Shown: positions 60,172 through 64,000 of the stretch, piece by piece
Position numbering within the stretch: the first letter of the stretch is position 1
Layout: every line of letters begins with the position of its first letter
Assembly: GCA_022496805.1 (NCBI GenBank)
Contig: CM040100.1
Span: forward strand, 27,433,009-27,497,008
Source of the DNA: Pohlia nutans
Lineage: Eukaryota > Streptophyta > Bryopsida > Bryales > Mniaceae
Reading direction: 5' to 3'
DNA: 64,000 bases
Notes under the pieces: model-generated
Seen by the model: the letters and a program-made list of their open reading frames with translations, nothing else
Told to the model about the DNA's origin: nothing
The model's database searches: none
Position numbers and translations under genes: made by a program

Positions 60172-60452
60172 AGTTGTCTGCGTGCCGTCCGCCCGCCCGG
60201 TCGTCCGCTCCGCCGTCCGCCAGGCCGTCCGCACCACCGTCCGCCAGGCCGTCCGCTCCGCCGTCCACCAGGCCGTCCGCTACGCTGTCCGCTACGCTGT
60301 CCGCAAGGCCGTCCGCCAGGGTAAAAAAAGGCAGCGGATAAAGTAAATCGGGATTTACCCAGCGGACGCTACGTCTGGCTCTTCGAACGCTGCCGTCCGG
60401 ACGTCCGGATGTCAAATCGGACGCGTTTTGGTCCAAGGACGTCCGAAGTGAC
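60172..60452. repeat. CGGACGGC array 7 with hAT-type right end
   Basis: GTCCGCC words recur about 20 times. The terminus GTGACAACCCTG at 60441-60452, reversed, is CAGGGTTGTCAC, a hAT-type TIR. It interrupts the retroelement frame at 60453. Confidence 0.75.
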
Positions 60453-60862
60453 AACCCTGAGTCGTATTCCGCCGGATCCGGGTTAGGGTTGACTGATTCT
60501 GTGGATCCGGAGGGCAGCTTCAGTACCTGGGTGATGGTAGCTGTGGTAATGGCGTGGATTTCGCCGTTGACTTGGCCGATGATTGTGTCCTCGGTATCAT
60601 TGGAGGCGGTGTTGATGAAGTGCTCCACTACGTTGGTACGGATGGGCGTGGTAGTCTAGGGGAGGTTGACGTACCCCGTAGGCCTACCTGACGGACCCAG
60701 TCGAGTTCGAAGGAACTTTGGGCTGCGTATTCCTGCCATTTTGCCATGTGCGTCATCGAATGTGATATAATCGTTCTCCAGGTACCGGTGATCGGTGTAT
60801 CCGTGGCTTGTACGCGTGTGTTGATAGCGGGTTGTTTCTGTCAAGCCATCCTGCAAAAACAA
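60453..60862 (-). pseudogene. retroelement extra ORF with QVLKLP motif
   Basis: The frame is preceded by a GTTTGTTTTTGCAG acceptor at 60851, so the message may be spliced. It reads to a TAG at 60656-60658 (after YVNLP) and continues in frame as TTTPIRTNVVEHFIN... ITQVLKLPSGSTES before the hAT end cuts it. The second part parallels the N-terminus of the reading frame at 3-488 (ELIEEFVN... INQVLKLPFG). Function unknown. Confidence 0.5.
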
Positions 60863-63021
60863 ACACGGTGAGATACTTTCTTCTTCACTTGGAGTGCTAT
60901 TAGGCTACGGGAAGGAAGATTTCTAAACCGCGCTATTTGCCTCGGTCGAAAAGTAGTCCTACCGTGAAGCTGTTGGAAACTAACGGCTACCGACCTCAGA
61001 GTTTGGAGGCGGTGTATAAAAGAAGGGCTGGGAGAGGGAGGGCGGAGACGGAGAGCTAACCGAGAAGGGGAGAGCACCGAGGTGGGAAAAGTAGTCATAG
61101 CGGAAGGCGGATAAATAGGAAGAGGGGGACGAAACGAAATGAATGAGTGAGTAATTAGTGACGGCGGTATTAAGAGAGGTGCAGTATAAAAATATATCCA
61201 GTGAGTTTCTGACACGAGGTCATGAAATGGCGGCGCAGTAAGTTTGCTAGGTGTCGTACCTAGTACTTCCTGGTTCGGGGGGAGGTCTGGTTTTTCCGGT
61301 GCTGTCGGTCGGTGCGGTGTTTGGATCGGTGCTGTTGGTCGGTTTTTTGAAGTGTGCTGGTGCAGATTCCTCCGGTAGCGTGCGTGGTGTGCTGGAATGC
61401 TGGTGACGAAGGCGATTGTGTCGTTGGCGATATGGTCCGGAATGCTCCGGGGGTTAGAGTGTGACTCCTCAAAAGCGGTTTTGAACGCGTGAAATAATGT
61501 CTCCGTCCTGACAAAGTGGTGTGTCGGTGTGGTAGTACCGATGCAAATACTATTGAGTGCATGAGGGTTTCCGAGGTTGACATCTGGTAATTGCTTGTTG
61601 TCAGGCTGGGATCGTTTTTCTACGGCTACGGTTTTCCAGCTTGATACTTCGGTTACCGGCATACTACGTTCAGTAGGTGAAATTATTGGGTGTGAAATAA
61701 AGAAAGGAGGTTCGGAAGTTTGTACCGGGCGGATGTCTTCTATCACTAATGTTTTACTGGGGTGGATGAATTCTTCGGCCCCCCCTAGGATTGTTTCTTC
61801 ATCCTCGGTAATGTCTTCCACGTGGTTGTAACAGACCAGTGCTGCCGGGGAGGTTGCTTCGAAACCTAATTCACGGTTGATGCGGATCATGCGAATTGTG
61901 CCATTGCCCATGATTTGGATATGATCGTTGGCCCAATCGTGAATGACACGAGCATCTCGGAGCCAAGGTCTACCGAGAAATAATGTATAGGCAAAATTCA
62001 CGTCTTTACATAAAATGACTGTAAGAATAATGGTGTAGGATATACCGTGTATAGAAATTGTTACGTCTCGGAGGAGTCCTGTCGGTTGTACCAGGGAGCT
62101 ATCTGCCATGCGTAATTTGAAGTGGGCGGGTGTTGGCTCCAGTAGTCCGAGTCGACAGCGTTCTAATTCGGTGATGACATTGACTCCGGATCCCCAATCA
62201 AGAAGTATGTCGTGAATCTCGTTGTTACCGATTTTTACCGAGATAATGGGTATGTGCCGATCGATAGCGATTACCGAGTGAACAGCAATAGGTGTGTCCT
62301 CTGAGACCGGTATAAATGAAGTACATTTCTGGTAGAGGTGTCGTTGGATGTGCTCGGAAATAATCGGAGCAATAGACATGAGGTTTTTTAGGGATACCTG
62401 GGTAGTTTGCGACTCGATTTGTTGCAGAATGTTGTCGCACAGGTCGATGGTGGTATGGTTGTTGATCATTGTCTCCGGTTGTCTCCGGTACGGGTGCTGA
62501 TCGTTGTCTCCGGTTGGGGGCTCCGTGGGAGAGAGTTCTTGTAGCTCCCATACTGTTTGGATCATCTCGGTTCGCAGTTTTTCTTCGGCTTGCCAATCAA
62601 ACGTCTCTGAGGTGCGTGGTGCATTGGTAGTGGGCGCCATGTTGTTTGGTCGGTGAGCTTGGCTGTGTGTCCGAGGGCGTATATAGGATGCATCGATAGT
62701 ATGCACATCGGTAATATCTACCGAAGATACCGCTGGTTGTGGTAGTTTCTTCTGAATTGCATTCTTCACGTTGTCATCAAGTAATAAGGGACATTTATGC
62801 CCCGGTTGCTCCATCGATCCACAAATGTTGCATGGATACTTCTGTACCGGTGTGTTGGGGCGGGAATGTCGTCGGGTGTCGTTGCTTACCAGGGTGGGCG
62901 TGGGTTGTGGTTGGGTCTGATGGACTGTTGCCGCGTCGGTTCTCTTTCCGTACTCGCTAGCTGGGTTTCGAAAACAGGTTATCCATTCGTATCCCATTCG
63001 TCCACAATCGAAGCACTTCAT
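60841..63021 (-). pseudogene. gag C-terminus and retropepsin-like domain
   Basis: A 726-codon frame. It opens with a degenerate zinc knuckle CFDCGRMGYEWITC (Tyr in place of His), then a second finger CNICGSMEQPGHKC. The aspartic-protease-like domain starts near 62210 with DILLDWGSGVNVI; Thr/Ser of the usual D-T/S-G is Trp. It continues to LFLGRPWLRDARVIHDW, the usual flap-to-core end of this protease family. The C-terminal ~200 residues are Pro/Ser-rich without a domain, where reverse transcriptase would be expected. The gag frame meets this one by a shift in the run AAAACCCCCGG near 63040. Confidence 0.68.
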
Positions 63022-63928
63022 ATTTCGCCGGGGGTTTTCTCCGGTACTTGGTGCAGAGTTGTCGTGTCGTGCCCCCTCGAGAGTCTTTCAGCTGTTCGGG
63101 CCGAATCTACTGCTTCCGAAAACGTCTGGCGATTTAAGCCGACGGTGGCCACTTGAAGGTATTCTAGTAATCCTGCACGGAAGTTACTCAACATAAACAT
63201 ATCGTCAGGAGGAACTGTTAGGTTTTCTGCTAGTTGTTGTAAACGTTCGGCATAGTCATCTACGGATTCATTCGGTAGCTGAGTGAGGGTTCGGAATTGA
63301 ATGTATGTCTGGTCATCGGTTTTGATGGTTCGGTAACGTCGTTTGAACGCGGTGAAGACTTAATGGAGTGTGGTAGTCAGATTGAGTTTCCTGTGATACG
63401 CAAACCAATTGGATTCCTTTTCGGTTAGAGAATTACTGAACAATTCAAGCTGAACGAACGTTTGATTTTCGCCATTCAGTAATAAGGCTGCTCCGAATTT
63501 CCGGCAGTGGATTTTTGGGCACTTACCGGTCTTGTATTCGGGATACGGTATGGCTTTCCTGGCCGTGAGAGTGGTTCGATGGCCGGGATGCTGTGGTATA
63601 TTCCTGGTACTTGGTGAGGTCGGTAGACCGGGGTCGATACTCCGGGCGCCACGATCCGTCGGGGCTGTGGATAGTGATGGGGACACGCCATGGAAGGATG
63701 GTCGGTATTGCCACAAAATGTACAAAAACAAATAGGAGGACGGTGGTGTACCTGATGTGGTTGTTGATGTTGTGGATAGGTAACTGTTGATGGTATGCGG
63801 TTGTGCGGTAGGTTTGGGGTGGATATCTGCTCTTGTACGTCGTCATGGAGGTGTGCTTGAGATCTTGTAAATGGTGCCAAATCGATTTCTGGAGGTGGGC
63901 CTGCAGCGCGGGTGTATCGTTGAGCCAT
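63022..63928 (-). pseudogene. retrotransposon gag (capsid region), frameshifted
   Basis: From about 63928: a Pro/His-rich start with a zinc knuckle CTFCGNTDHPSMAC (C-x2-C-x4-H-x4-C). Then, in shifted frames, LLLNGENQTFVQLELFSNSL...WFAYH (capsid start), FRTLTQLPNESVDDYAERLQ, LAENLTVPPDDMFMLSNFRA and GLLEYLQVATVGL. The last three are the hallmark of the retrotrans_gag domain. A TAA at about 63360 and at least two frameshifts break it. Confidence 0.65.
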
Positions 63929-64000
63929 TAGACAGGATAACTAGACTAGGGATGTTGATTATAACACTGGTTCGGTACTCGTACTTTTGTAATGTCTTGA

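Larger units (their letters stand above)
39169..60452. mobile_element. composite of hAT-like elements with arrays and cargo genes
   Basis: The left end CAGGGTTGTTCGGACGC (39169) and the right end, reversed, CAGGGTTGTCACTTCGGACG (60452) are inverted and hAT-like. Between them are seven CGGACGGC arrays and genes for a kinase-like protein, two paralogous unknown proteins, a RING/repeat protein and a hAT transposase. The eight bases outside the ends (ACCTTGTC and AGTCGTAT) differ, and the flanks are a CACTA element and a retroelement. It is therefore probably two related elements joined by deletion or recombination rather than one 21-kb unit. Confidence 0.55.
60453..64000 (-). mobile_element. gag-protease LTR-type retroelement, interrupted by the hAT end
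   Basis: On the minus strand the order is gag, zinc knuckles and retropepsin-like domain, then a separate frame with the QVLKLP motif. No reverse transcriptase or integrase lies between. That suggests a non-autonomous gag-bearing (TR-GAG-like) element or an internal deletion. No LTR is visible; the 5' end is outside the window and the 3' end was lost at 60452. Confidence 0.7.

Noticed and set aside
39169..60452. A single intact 21-kb hAT transposon
   Set aside because: Ends fit, but the eight flanking bases differ, the flanks are different elements, the interrupted CACTA does not resume on the right, and one gene type is present twice.

Overview
The window looks like nuclear DNA of a land plant with a large, transposon-rich genome. 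It has GT-AG introns, a plant-type triple CCCH zinc-finger gene, plant transposon families (Ty3-like gag, CACTA, hAT, a TIR element with 10-bp target duplications), AT microsatellites and long AT-rich spacers. A seed-free plant (bryophyte, lycophyte or fern) is my guess, but the sequence does not settle it. Only one convincing intact host gene is present, the CCCH gene at 11.8-13.8 kb. Almost everything else is nested mobile DNA and its debris.

Layout. 1-3.0 kb: 3' part of an LTR retrotransposon, one long reading frame broken by two in-frame TAGs, then polypurine tract and a 550-bp LTR. 3.0-6.9 kb: AT-rich DNA with local duplications and a single exon resembling TT9/CLEC16A. 6.9-10.8 kb: a degenerate hAT element with an almost intact transposase. 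11.0-13.9 kb: the CCCH gene on the minus strand. 14.3-16.2 kb: exons of a probable minus-strand gene I do not recognise. 16.5-17.2 kb: a minisatellite.

18.2-33.8 kb: an old TIR element with a multi-exon minus-strand gene that joins a ParB-like region (motif VWDGN-R) to an N4/N6-type DNA-methyltransferase-like region. Two almost identical 5,540-bp elements of the same family sit in two of its exons, in opposite orientation, each with a near-perfect 10-bp target duplication. Each copy carries a decayed ParB-methyltransferase-like gene and a 5'-truncated transposase, head to head.

33.8-39.2 kb: a roughly 360-bp tandem repeat invaded by a CACTA element, whose TNP2 gene is cut at 39,169 by a hAT-type end. 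39.2-60.45 kb: a 21-kb composite bracketed by two hAT-type ends. It contains seven GC-rich arrays built on CGGACGGC/GTCCG, several of which lie with TATA boxes just upstream of genes. Its genes are a kinase-like protein, two paralogous proteins of unknown function (one leading into a long frame with 24-residue repeats and a RING-H2 finger), and a hAT transposase driven divergently from the central array. The flanks of the two ends do not match, so this is probably a recombinant of two elements. 60.45-64 kb: part of a gag-protease retroelement on the minus strand, cut by the hAT end.

Most broken transposon genes here are broken by TAG or TGA codons inside otherwise open frames, as expected for C-to-T decay of methylated DNA. 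The strongest candidate for something undescribed is the transposon family carrying a ParB plus methyltransferase-like gene. Second is the kinase/RING-carrying hAT-like composite with its array promoters.
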